Assembly (NCBI RefSeq): GCF_009733815.1
Contig: NZ_WNXY01000002.1
Coordinates: forward strand, 124,001-188,000
Reading direction: 5' to 3'
Length of the DNA stretch: 64,000 nucleotides
Source: Pseudactinotalea suaedae
GTDB taxonomy: Bacteria; Actinomycetota; Actinomycetes; Actinomycetales; Beutenbergiaceae
Shown here: one piece after another, positions 46,782 to 54,858 of the stretch
Numbering within the stretch: position 1 is the first letter of the stretch
How the letters are laid out: each line of letters starts with the position of its first letter
Translations under genes and position numbers: made by a program
Notes under the pieces: generated by a model
Database searches by the model: none
What the model was told of the DNA's origin: nothing
Seen by the model: only the letters and a program-made list of their open reading frames with translations

Positions 46782-47013
46782 CGGTGCGCTCCTTCTTCTC
46801 CGAGTCGATGCCAGGATGATCAGCCGATGTCGACGCTAGTCCGAGTTCCGGCTCCGGGACCGGTGTTCGAGCAACCCACATGAGGCAGGACACTCGCGCT
46901 GTCATAGCCGTAGTCGGGACTCGTGGTCGCCGCGCGCAGTCTCGGACGCCATTGCGGCGCCAGTCTCAAGCCGGTGCCATGAAGGCGCTCGTCGTCAGCA
47001 GGCCGAGCGACTG
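46782..47013. other. Intergenic gap without recognisable gene
   Basis: This 232-base stretch separates two leftward genes. Apart from the ribosome site of the copper storage gene I see no reading frame, RNA or strong hairpin that I would support. Confidence 0.5.
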
Positions 47014-48450
47014 TCAAGCGGCGTATCGGAGCAGCTCGTCGACGATCCGCTCCCCGGGTGAGTAGTCCACGGGCACACGCTCCTGCTCGAGGAGCTCCAG
47101 ATGTCCGGGTGGCGAGCCGGGCAGGGGCGGAGCACGATCGACGTAGCGGTGGCCGCTCGGCGTTCGGGTCTCCACGCTGTGCCGTTGCGGCTCGGCGCGC
47201 CATCCCAGCGCTTGCTTGGCGTAGTTGTGGGCCTCGCAGTACGACTGCAGGTTGTTCGCCTCCGTGGCTCCGCCCTCGGCGACCGGAACCACGTGGTCGA
47301 CATGGCGCACCGGTGCGTCGCACCACGGGACGCGGCAGCGCCCGCCGTCCCGGATCCGCACCAGGTCGCCGAGACCCTGGGGAACCCTGCGACGGCGCGA
47401 GTCCATGGCAACCAGCGCCCCTGTTCGCGGTGCCATGTACAGGCGCCGCACCCAGGCGCCGGCGCCCGCAGCCTTCTCGACCATGTTTCGCGCTGTTGCC
47501 GCGGGGACCGGCCCAAAGCCCGGGAGCATGGCGGCTTCCGTGTCGGCGCTGGTGAACAACGCGGTGTCGGTCATCACCAGGTTCACCAGCACCGGCGGGT
47601 GCTGACCCTCGGGCTGCCCGGTCACGGCCGCGACCAGCGCGTCGGCCATCACCTGCCCGCGGGTGCGCGTGTCCTCCGCGTCACCCTCCTGCTCGCGGGT
47701 CCGTGCGGCGTCGGCACGCTGGACCAGCGCGGCGTAGGCGGCCACACCCTGGGCGACAGGGAGCAGCGCGGTCAGGTACGTCATCGTCTCCGGGGCCGGT
47801 CGCAGGCTGACCCGGCGCTCGGCCTCGGCCCTGGCGTTGCGCGCGACCACCGCCTCGGCGTTCTCCCGGGCGCACCACGCCCGGGCGACGTCACCGATCT
47901 GGCGGTCGCCCAGCCCAGCGAGCACGTGCGGATCAGCGCAGAGCTCCTCGTCGAACCGCTCGCGGTCCTCCCGGGGCAGGCACGCGGACTCCTTGACGAG
48001 CAGCGTCGCTCGCCAGGGCGACAACCTGCCGTTCGCGAGCGCCGCCATCGTGTGGGGCATCTCCAGGCACAAGGCCTTGCCGAATCCCAGCAGCCTGGAA
48101 CCGCGCGAGAGGGATGTCCGGGCGGCCAGACCGATCTCGGCCGCCACCCCACGGCCGCGGCGAGCAGCGGGCACGCCACGCTCGGCCTCCTGCGCCCGGC
48201 GCTCGCGGTCGAGCTCGACGGCGGCCCTGGCCTGCAGCGCGGCCGCCGCAGCAACAAGGTCCTCCAGACCGGAGATGAGATCGACCAGCTCGCTGTCGGT
48301 GTCCGCCGAGTCGTCAGCGACCAGGCCGGCCATCGCCGCCGGATCCAAGGCAGCGGCCCCCAGGTCGCGAGCGTGAGTCCGAACCGCCTTCAGCAACCCT
48401 GCGATGGGGCTCGGGGAAGGCGCGACCTCGACACTTCTCTGTGTTGTCAT
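47014..48450 (-). CDS. DUF222/HNH endonuclease (13E12 repeat family)
   Basis: A 478-residue protein with an N-terminal helical DUF222 domain (about residues 30-330) and a C-terminal HNH nuclease domain, CRVPWCDAPVRHVDHVVPVAEGGATEANNLQSYCEAHNYAK, in which the catalytic His pair, the Asn and the zinc Cys are intact. The family is abundant in actinomycetes and spreads within genomes, probably as homing-like elements. GGAGGT lies before the chosen ATG; the earlier in-frame ATG contains part of the promoter. A near-consensus promoter and a LexA-like box precede it. Confidence 0.88.
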   Translation of the reverse strand: MTTQRSVEVAPSPSPIAGLLKAVRTHARDLGAAALDPAAMAGLVADDSADTDSELVDLISGLEDLVAAAAALQARAAVELDRERRAQEAERGVPAARRGRGVAAEIGLAARTSLSRGSRLLGFGKALCLEMPHTMAALANGRLSPWRATLLVKESACLPREDRERFDEELCADPHVLAGLGDRQIGDVARAWCARENAEAVVARNARAEAERRVSLRPAPETMTYLTALLPVAQGVAAYAALVQRADAARTREQEGDAEDTRTRGQVMADALVAAVTGQPEGQHPPVLVNLVMTDTALFTSADTEAAMLPGFGPVPAATARNMVEKAAGAGAWVRRLYMAPRTGALVAMDSRRRRVPQGLGDLVRIRDGGRCRVPWCDAPVRHVDHVVPVAEGGATEANNLQSYCEAHNYAKQALGWRAEPQRHSVETRTPSGHRYVDRAPPLPGSPPGHLELLEQERVPVDYSPGERIVDELLRYAA

Positions 48451-48464
48451 ATCGCCACCTCCAT

Positions 48465-48508
48465 TAGTACGCATGTTCGATTCTAACTAGCCGTGTAGTA
48501 CTTGTCAA
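48465..48508 (-). promoter_or_regulatory. Promoter with LexA-like box of the DUF222/HNH gene
   Basis: On the minus strand TTGACA (48503-48508) and TAGAAT (48480-48485) are 17 bases apart, close to the sigma-70 consensus. TCGAACATGCGTACTA (48465-48480) overlaps the -10 end and start point and matches 10 of the 12 fixed positions of the actinobacterial SOS box TCGAAC-N4-GTTCGA. Confidence 0.55.
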
Positions 48509-48696
48509 GCCCTGACCGGATCGAGGTCTGCGGAGCCGTCCCTCTACGTGGATGAGCCATGACCTCACGCTAGAGCGAAGGTCTGACAACGCACCGTCGC
48601 GCTCGCGACTGGTCGCTTCCTGCGGGAGGACAACACCGCCGGCGGGTCGGCCTCGACCCGCGACGGACTCGTGGTCCCGGTGAGAACATCTCCCGC

Positions 48697-49476
48697 ATGG
48701 CCGCACATCCCGACCAGCTGCCCCCACCGCCGGACAGGGCGCCGGACCTGGACGAGGACTTCGCCGGCGGACTGTCCTGCGACCGATGGATCCCGCACTA
48801 CCTGCCGCACTGGACGACGCCGGACCGGTCGAAGGCCCGATATCGCCTCGTCCCCGCGGGGCTCGAGCTGCTGATCGAGGCGGACCAGCTCGACTGGCGT
48901 CCCGAGGACGCACCGCTGCGCGTCTCCAACCTGCAGACCGGCGGGTACTCGGGCGCGATGGGGTCTCAACGAGGCACTCACCGCCATCGCGACGACGGGC
49001 TCGTCGTGCGCACCGAGGTACCCGAGCAACTCCTCTTCGCACCCCGCCGCGGGCGCGTGGATCTGACCGTCACCGCGAGCCGGGACGAGGGGTGCATGCT
49101 CGCCGCCTGGCTCGTCGGCACCGAGCATCTGTCGCCGGACGACTCCGGAGAGATCTGCGTCTTCGAGATCGACGCAGCGTCGATCGGTGCGACCACCACG
49201 GTCCGCAGCGGGATCAAGGCCCATCACGATCCCCGCATGACCACCGACATGGCCGAGGTCACCGTCCCGTTCGACGCCGGCCGGGCCAGCACCTGGACCG
49301 CGATCTGGGACGACGGCGAGACCGTCATCGGCTGCGAAGGTCTCGTGGTGCGGCGCGTGCCCCAGGCACCGACCTACCCGCTGTTCCTCATGATCGACCT
49401 CTTCGAGATCGGGCCGGCCTCGGGCACCTATCCCAAGACCGCGACCCTCCAACGCGTCCGGGGCTGGAGCGGCTAG
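48697..49476 (+). CDS. GH16-like concanavalin-fold protein
   Basis: A 259-residue protein with a predicted jelly-roll fold like glycoside hydrolase family 16: RWIPHYLPHW near the N terminus, RHRDDGLVVRTEV, GRVDLTVTASRDEGCMLAAWLVG and a LFLMIDLFEIG strand near the C terminus. The GH16 catalytic motif is ExDxxE; here the matching segment is GEICVFEI (Glu152, Cys154, Glu157), so the middle Asp is Cys. There is no signal peptide, unusual for GH16 enzymes. It may be a carbohydrate-binding or lyase relative. Confidence 0.65.
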   Translation: MAAHPDQLPPPPDRAPDLDEDFAGGLSCDRWIPHYLPHWTTPDRSKARYRLVPAGLELLIEADQLDWRPEDAPLRVSNLQTGGYSGAMGSQRGTHRHRDDGLVVRTEVPEQLLFAPRRGRVDLTVTASRDEGCMLAAWLVGTEHLSPDDSGEICVFEIDAASIGATTTVRSGIKAHHDPRMTTDMAEVTVPFDAGRASTWTAIWDDGETVIGCEGLVVRRVPQAPTYPLFLMIDLFEIGPASGTYPKTATLQRVRGWSG

Positions 49477-49516
49477 CCCGAAGCGTGCAGGCACAAGCCC
49501 ACCCCGCCCGCCCGAC

Positions 49517-51478
49517 CTACTCCCCCTGCAACGCCCGCCGCCGCTGCTCGAGCTCGATCAGCTCGGTGAAGGTCGCCTGGTAGACCGGGTCCTCGGGCTC
49601 GGTGCGCTGCAACCTCGCCTTGACCTCGCCGATCTGACGGTTCAGCCCGAGCCGGATCAAGGCCACCAGAACCCCGCGCGCCCAGGGACCCACCGCCTCC
49701 GGGCGGTCCTCGGGCAACGGCGCCACCGCCAGCTCGGTCACCATCGCCTCGACCGGCCCCGCGGACTCGCGCACCGACTCCGCCCACAGCGCCGCCGCCT
49801 GGGACGCGGCACCAGCACCCGCTCCGCGGGCGGTCATCTCCTCGACCAGCGTCCCGTAGGCGCCCACTCCCCCGGCGGCACGGATCGCGTCGTGCACGGC
49901 GCGGTGCGCGGGCACCGCGAACGTGTCCGCGCCCAGCTCGTCGAAACCTGCGGTCAGCGCGTGCTGCGGCAGCTGCAGCACCGCCACCAGCACCTCGCGC
50001 TCCAGCCGCACCACCGGATCGTCCGAGGGCGGCCGCCGCACCGGCGCAGGCTGCCCGCGCCCCTCGTCGGGGCCACCGCGCCGCTCCGACCCGCGCTGCT
50101 CGCCGCCGCCATCGCTGCGGCCCGCCCGCTGCACCGCCTGCCGCACCGGCACCTCGTCCATGCCGAGCCACCCCGCCAGCTCCCGCGCGTACTCGCTCCG
50201 CAAGGCGTGGTCACGGATCCGCGCCACCACGGGCGCGGCCGCACGCAACCCGCTCACCCGGCCCTCCGCCGTCGCGAGGTCGACCTGCCGGAGCACCGAG
50301 CGGATCGCGAACTCGAACAACGGCTCGCGCGTGCTGACCAGCTCCCGCACCGCGGCATCACCCTTCTGCTGCCGCAGGTCGCACGGGTCCAGGCCGTGGG
50401 GCTCCACCGCCACGAACGTCTGCGACGCGAACCGCTGGTCCTCGCCGAACGCCCGCAGCGCTGCCTTCTGCCCGGCCTCGTCGCCGTCGAAGGTGAACAC
50501 CACCTCGCTGCCCATGGCCGCCCCCGAGGACAGCATCACGCCCGCCCCGCCGCCGACGCCATCCCCCAGCAGCCGCCGCACCACCCGCACGTGCTCGGAC
50601 CCGAACGCGGTGCCGCACGTCGCGATCGCGGTCGGCACGCCCGCCAGGTGCATCGCCATCACGTCGGTGTACCCCTCGACGACGACCACCTGCTTGCGCT
50701 TGGCGATCTCACGCTTCGCCAGGTCGATCCCGTAGAGGACCTGCGCCTTCTTGTAGAGCGGGGTCTCGGGGGTGTTGAGGTACTTCGGCCCCTGGTCCTC
50801 CTCGTACAGCCGCCGCGCGCCGAAACCCACGACATCGCCCGTGGTGTCGCGGATCGGCCAGACCAGCCGGCCCCGAAACCGGTCGTAGACGCCCCGGTTG
50901 CCCTGCGAGGCGAGGCCCGACGTCGTCAGCTCAGCCTCCGTGAAGCCGCGTCCGCGCAGGTGATGGCTGAGCGACTCCCAGCCCTTGGGCGCGTATCCCA
51001 CCCCGAACTGCGCGCTCGCCGCCCGGTCGAAGCCCCTCTCGGACAGGAACGCGCGCGCCGTGGCCGCCTCCGGCGACTCGAGCTGCTCGGTGTAGAACTC
51101 CGCCGCCACCCGGTGCGCCTCGAGCAGCCGCTGCCGCCGCCCGGGCTCCATACCGGGGCGGGCGCCTCCGCCCTCCTCGTACCGGAGCTGCACACCCGCA
51201 CGGCCCGCCAGGTGCTCGACCGCCTCGGTGAAGGAGAGGCTGTCGATCTTCTGCACGAACGAGATGACGTCGCCGCCCTCGCCGCAACCGAAGCAGTGCC
51301 ACAGTCCCAGCTGCGGCCGCACGTGGAAGCTGGGCGTGCGCTCGTCGTGGAACGGGCACAGCCCCTTCATCGACCCCACGCCCGCCTGCTTCAGCGTGAC
51401 GTGCGCGCCGACAATCTCCTCGATCCGCGCCCGCTCCCGAACCGCAGCGATGTCCTCGCTGCGAATCCGGCCTGGCAT
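49517..51478 (-). CDS. dnaG: DNA primase
   Basis: DnaG makes RNA primers for the replication fork. The 653-residue protein has the CHC2-type zinc finger near residues 40-65 (CPFHDERTPSFHVRPQLGLWHCFGCGEGGD), the TOPRIM catalytic part (VVVEGYTDVMAMH, FTFDGDEAGQKAAL) and a C-terminal helicase-binding region. A Gly/Ser-rich insert (GVGGGAGVMLSSGAAMG) lies inside the TOPRIM part at about residue 300. A TAGACT -10 element lies 6 bases before the ATG. In many actinomycetes dgt is directly upstream; here an ArsR-MFS pair lies between them. Confidence 0.97.
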   Translation of the reverse strand: MPGRIRSEDIAAVRERARIEEIVGAHVTLKQAGVGSMKGLCPFHDERTPSFHVRPQLGLWHCFGCGEGGDVISFVQKIDSLSFTEAVEHLAGRAGVQLRYEEGGGARPGMEPGRRQRLLEAHRVAAEFYTEQLESPEAATARAFLSERGFDRAASAQFGVGYAPKGWESLSHHLRGRGFTEAELTTSGLASQGNRGVYDRFRGRLVWPIRDTTGDVVGFGARRLYEEDQGPKYLNTPETPLYKKAQVLYGIDLAKREIAKRKQVVVVEGYTDVMAMHLAGVPTAIATCGTAFGSEHVRVVRRLLGDGVGGGAGVMLSSGAAMGSEVVFTFDGDEAGQKAALRAFGEDQRFASQTFVAVEPHGLDPCDLRQQKGDAAVRELVSTREPLFEFAIRSVLRQVDLATAEGRVSGLRAAAPVVARIRDHALRSEYARELAGWLGMDEVPVRQAVQRAGRSDGGGEQRGSERRGGPDEGRGQPAPVRRPPSDDPVVRLEREVLVAVLQLPQHALTAGFDELGADTFAVPAHRAVHDAIRAAGGVGAYGTLVEEMTARGAGAGAASQAAALWAESVRESAGPVEAMVTELAVAPLPEDRPEAVGPWARGVLVALIRLGLNRQIGEVKARLQRTEPEDPVYQATFTELIELEQRRRALQGE

Positions 51479-51484
51479 GCTCGG

Positions 51485-51490
51485 AGTCTA
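51485..51490 (-). promoter_or_regulatory. -10 element of dnaG (leaderless)
   Basis: TAGACT on the minus strand lies 6 bases before the dnaG ATG. It overlaps the last codons of the MFS gene, so dnaG can be transcribed apart from the efflux pair. Confidence 0.5.
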
Positions 51491-52903
51491 TGCGTCGCCG
51501 ACGGCGGAGCTCGTCTCCTCCACAGGGCTCGCCTCTCCCGTGGTCGGCCCGGCCTCGTCCCGCGCCGCCTCGGCCTCCGCGGCGGCCTCGGCCGCCCGGA
51601 TCTGCGCGGTGTTGACGCGCCTGGCTGCGTAGCCGAGCAGCGCCAGCGTCAGCACCCCGGAGATCAGGTACACCGAGCGCAGCGCCCACTCGCGCGAGAG
51701 CAGCTCCTGCCCCCACGCCACGAGCGCGCCGCCGAGCAACGCCCCGAGCGAGATCGTCCCCCAGCCGAAGAACCGGTACACCGAGTTCACGCGCCCGAGC
51801 AGCCGGTCCGGGATCAGCCGCTGCCGCAGCGACACCGTGATCACGTTCCACACCACCACGAACACCCCGGCCGCGACCCCGCACGCCCAGAACGCGATCG
51901 CCCACGGCAGCAGACCCATCAGGAGCGTCGCGGTCCCCATCCCCAGGATCGAGACGAGCAGCGCCGTCCCGGGCGAGAGCCTCGCGGTGACACGCTCAGC
52001 GGTGAGCGAGCCGATCACCGCCCCGGCGGCGAAGCCGGTGGTCACCAGGCCGAACTGCCAGCCCTCGTAGAGCCCGAGCACGTCCTGCACATACAGCACG
52101 CTCGTGATGAACGCGACGTTGCTCAGCAGGTTGAGCAGCCCGAGCAGGATCGCGAGGCTCCGGATGAGGCGGTGGCTCCACAACCAGGTGAAGCCCTCCT
52201 TGATCTCCCCCTTCCAGTCGATCTTGCCGCGCACCGCCGCAGCGGCCCCACCCGGCGCGAACGACCCGGCCAGCGCGAACACCAGCGCCGCGCTGACCGC
52301 CAGCAGGCCGGCGTTGATCAGGAACGGCACGGCGAGCGCCACCGCGATCAGCACCCCGCCCAGCGGCGGCCCCACGAAGTTGTTCATCGTGGTCTCGGCC
52401 GCCCACATCCGACCGTTCGCCTTCTCGAGCTGGTCCTTGCGCACCACCGCGGGCATCAGGGTCTGCGCGGTGTTGTCCCGGAGCACCTCGGCGCAGCCGA
52501 GCAGCAGGGACGCCACCACCAGCGCGGTCACCAGCACCGGCGCGCTCGCCGGTTCCGGAGCGCCCGCCGCCAGCTCCTGCGGCGTGGGCAGACCCGACTG
52601 GTATCGCAGCACCAGCAACCCCAGCCCGGCAATCACCACCACCCGGCACACGTCCATCCACGCCACCAGCCGGCGGCGGTCGAACCGGTCGCTGATGACC
52701 CCGGCCGGCAGGCTGAACACCAGCCACGGGATCTTGCTCGCCACCCCCACCACCGCGATCGCGACGGGATCGCGCGTCACCGCGGAGGCCAGCCACACCA
52801 GCGCCACCGCCATCAGGCCGTCACCGAGGTTGGCCGAGACCGCGGAGCCGAACAGCTTGCGGTAGTTCGCGCCGAGCGGGCGCCGTTCGACGGCGGCGGT
52901 CAT
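51488..52903 (-). CDS. MFS transporter, probable drug efflux
   Basis: A 471-residue major facilitator protein of the MFS_3/enterobactin-exporter-like group with about 12 membrane segments. The first reads FGSAVSANLGDGLMAVALVWLAS and the motif A loop is PAGVISDRFDRRRLVAWMD. A cytosolic Ala/Glu-rich tail ends the protein. Its ATG overlaps the stop of the ArsR-type gene (ATGA), so the pair is one transcript and the regulator most likely controls the exporter in response to a toxic substrate. The substrate is unknown. Confidence 0.88.
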   Translation of the reverse strand: MTAAVERRPLGANYRKLFGSAVSANLGDGLMAVALVWLASAVTRDPVAIAVVGVASKIPWLVFSLPAGVISDRFDRRRLVAWMDVCRVVVIAGLGLLVLRYQSGLPTPQELAAGAPEPASAPVLVTALVVASLLLGCAEVLRDNTAQTLMPAVVRKDQLEKANGRMWAAETTMNNFVGPPLGGVLIAVALAVPFLINAGLLAVSAALVFALAGSFAPGGAAAAVRGKIDWKGEIKEGFTWLWSHRLIRSLAILLGLLNLLSNVAFITSVLYVQDVLGLYEGWQFGLVTTGFAAGAVIGSLTAERVTARLSPGTALLVSILGMGTATLLMGLLPWAIAFWACGVAAGVFVVVWNVITVSLRQRLIPDRLLGRVNSVYRFFGWGTISLGALLGGALVAWGQELLSREWALRSVYLISGVLTLALLGYAARRVNTAQIRAAEAAAEAEAARDEAGPTTGEASPVEETSSAVGDA

Positions 52904-53484
52904 GGCCGGTCCTCGGGCAGCGGCGCACGGGTGGTGGCGTAGAGGCCGAAGACGAGCCCGTAGGTCGTCTCGCCACCGCGCGGCTCGTCGGCGAACTCCA
53001 TCAGCAGGTCGTCCAGGCGGTGCTTCCACTCCAGCGCCCGCTCGTCCGGGATCCGGACGTAGCGGATGTTGGCGTTCAGGTGAGCGCCCTCGCTCGGGCT
53101 CTGCGCGATCTCGGCGGCCGCCTGCGCCATCACACGCGCCTCGTACCCGACCGCCTCGTGCTCGCGCTGGTACAGGAACACCCGCGCCGTGCGCCCGTAG
53201 TACTTCGCCTCCAGGGCGCGCACCTTCTTCGTCCGCACCACGCGGACCAGACCGGCCTCCTCGAGCACCTTGAGGTGGTGGCCCACCGTGCCCTTCGGCT
53301 TGCCGAGCGCGGCGGCGAGCTCGGACGTCGTCGCCGCCCGCTCCAGCAGCAGCGACACGATCAGGCTCCTGGTCTCCTCGAACAGTGCCCGGTACTGCGC
53401 GGGGTCGGCGAGGTCCAGGGTCTCGTCGAGCTCGTAGTCGGGGCCCGACGGCGCACCGCCGCCCTGGTCGTCATGGTCTGCCAT
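52900..53484 (-). CDS. ArsR-type winged-helix regulator of the adjacent efflux gene
   Basis: A 194-residue regulator with an HTH_20/ArsR-like winged helix (FEETRSLIVSLLLERAATTSELAAALGKPKGTVGHHLKVLEEAGLVRVVRTKKVRALEAKYYGRTARVF) and a C-terminal helical dimer or ligand region. No metal-binding Cys are seen, so it is probably not a metal sensor. The ATG follows an 8-bp inverted repeat that overlaps the promoter, consistent with autorepression. It is cotranscribed with the MFS gene. Confidence 0.88.
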   Translation of the reverse strand: MADHDDQGGGAPSGPDYELDETLDLADPAQYRALFEETRSLIVSLLLERAATTSELAAALGKPKGTVGHHLKVLEEAGLVRVVRTKKVRALEAKYYGRTARVFLYQREHEAVGYEARVMAQAAAEIAQSPSEGAHLNANIRYVRIPDERALEWKHRLDDLLMEFADEPRGGETTYGLVFGLYATTRAPLPEDRP

Positions 53485-53490
53485 TCCCGT

Positions 53491-53520
53491 ATGGTCGGCT
53501 AATCCCGACCATTGTGTCAA
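53491..53520 (-). promoter_or_regulatory. Operator and -35 element of the ArsR-MFS operon
   Basis: ATGGTCGG-N6-CCGACCAT (53491-53512) is a perfect 8-bp inverted repeat. TTGACA on the minus strand (53515-53520) lies 2 bases upstream of it, so the repeat covers the spacer and -10 area and would block RNA polymerase. The dgt stop begins at 53517, so the -35 element lies in its last codons. Confidence 0.65.
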
Positions 53521-54800
53521 GAGCTGCAGAGCCGGGCGTGCCAGGCGTAGGCCGACAGGTCGGTGAGCGAGGCGACCTGGTCGATGACCACCCGTTGGCG
53601 AGCGGCGTCGTCGGCCGCCTCGCGCCAGTCCGCGAGGAAGGGTGGCTCGAGGGCCAGCTCCGCGCGCTCCCCGATCGCCTCCACGAGCTCGGCGAGCACC
53701 ACCCGTTGCCGCAGGTAGACCGGCTCGTCCTCGCGCGGCGCCATCACGTAGGCCGCCGCGATGCCCTTGAGCACCGCGATCTCGGCGAGGATCCGATCCG
53801 GCACCACGACGGACGCGTCGAAGCGCACCAGCCGTCCCTGCCCGTACCGGGCGCGGGTGGCGTCGCCGGCCGCGTCGCAGAACCGGCCGATCAGCTGGCT
53901 CGTCATGTCCTTGAGCCGCGCGAGAGAGGCACGGCTGCCGTCGTAGGAGTCGACCCAGTACGGCAGCACGAGCAGCTGGTCGAGCGCGTCGCCGAGCATG
54001 TCGTCGCTGACGTCGGGGTCGTACCAGTCGCGCACCTGCGCGATCACCTTCTCGTGCGCGGCGTCGCTGCCGAGCATGACAGGGTCGACCTTGCCGAGCA
54101 CGATCGCGTCCTCGACGTCGTGCACCGAGTACGAGACGTCGTCGGCCAGGTCCATGACCTGGGCCTCCAAGCACCGCACACCCGCCGGAGCGCCGTCACG
54201 CAGCCACCGGAACGCCGCGACGTCCTCGCGGTACACGCCGAACTTCGCGGTGACGATCCCGTGGGAGCCGACCGGGCCGTCGCCGCTGAACCACGGGTAC
54301 TTGGTCGTCGCGTCGAGCGAGGCGCGGGTCAGGTTGAGACCACATGGCACGCCGTCGGGCGTGAACGTCTTCGGCTCCAGCCTGGTGAGGATCCGCAGCG
54401 TCTGGGCGTTCCCCTCGAAGCCCCCGATGCTCATCGCCGCCAGGTCGAGCGCGTTCTCCCCGTTGTGCCCGAACGGCGGGTGCCCGAGGTCGTGGGCCAG
54501 GCACGCGGTGTCGACGACGTCGGGGTCGCACCCCAGCGACTTGCCGAGCTCGCGCCCCACCTGGGCGACCTCGAGCGAGTGCGTCAGCCGGGTGCGCACG
54601 AAGTCGTCGCTGCCCGGACCGAGCACCTGGGTCTTCGCCCCCAGCTTCCGCAGCGCCGAGGAGTGCACCACCCGGGCCCGGTCACGCTCGAACGGCGTGC
54701 GTCCCGCGCGCTTGGGAGGCTCCTGGAACCAGCGTTCCGCGTCGGCGTCGTTGTAGCCGGGATCCGGCATCTCGACGCTCCGCTCGTGGCTGGCTGACAC
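53517..54800 (-). CDS. dgt: Deoxyguanosinetriphosphate triphosphohydrolase-like protein
   Basis: An HD-domain dNTP triphosphohydrolase that would cleave dNTPs to nucleoside and tripolyphosphate, 427 residues. Metal-binding residues are in RTRLTHSLEVAQVGREL (His) and CLAHDLGHPPFGHNGE (His-Asp), with the third Asp in MDLADDVSYSVHDVEDA. I placed the start at a GTG because TAGGCT lies 7 bases upstream on the minus strand; the ATG at 54770 gives a length of 417 closer to some relatives and remains possible. Confidence 0.92.
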   Translation of the reverse strand: MSASHERSVEMPDPGYNDADAERWFQEPPKRAGRTPFERDRARVVHSSALRKLGAKTQVLGPGSDDFVRTRLTHSLEVAQVGRELGKSLGCDPDVVDTACLAHDLGHPPFGHNGENALDLAAMSIGGFEGNAQTLRILTRLEPKTFTPDGVPCGLNLTRASLDATTKYPWFSGDGPVGSHGIVTAKFGVYREDVAAFRWLRDGAPAGVRCLEAQVMDLADDVSYSVHDVEDAIVLGKVDPVMLGSDAAHEKVIAQVRDWYDPDVSDDMLGDALDQLLVLPYWVDSYDGSRASLARLKDMTSQLIGRFCDAAGDATRARYGQGRLVRFDASVVVPDRILAEIAVLKGIAAAYVMAPREDEPVYLRQRVVLAELVEAIGERAELALEPPFLADWREAADDAARQRVVIDQVASLTDLSAYAWHARLCSS

Positions 54801-54807
54801 GCTCGCG

Positions 54808-54813
54808 AGCCTA
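54808..54813 (-). promoter_or_regulatory. -10 element of dgt (leaderless)
   Basis: TAGGCT on the minus strand lies 7 bases before the GTG at 54800 and there is no Shine-Dalgarno site. Confidence 0.45.
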
Positions 54814-54858
54814 GGCCATCCGCGAAACGGCCCTCGCTTTGCTTCCCCTCCACCAGGT

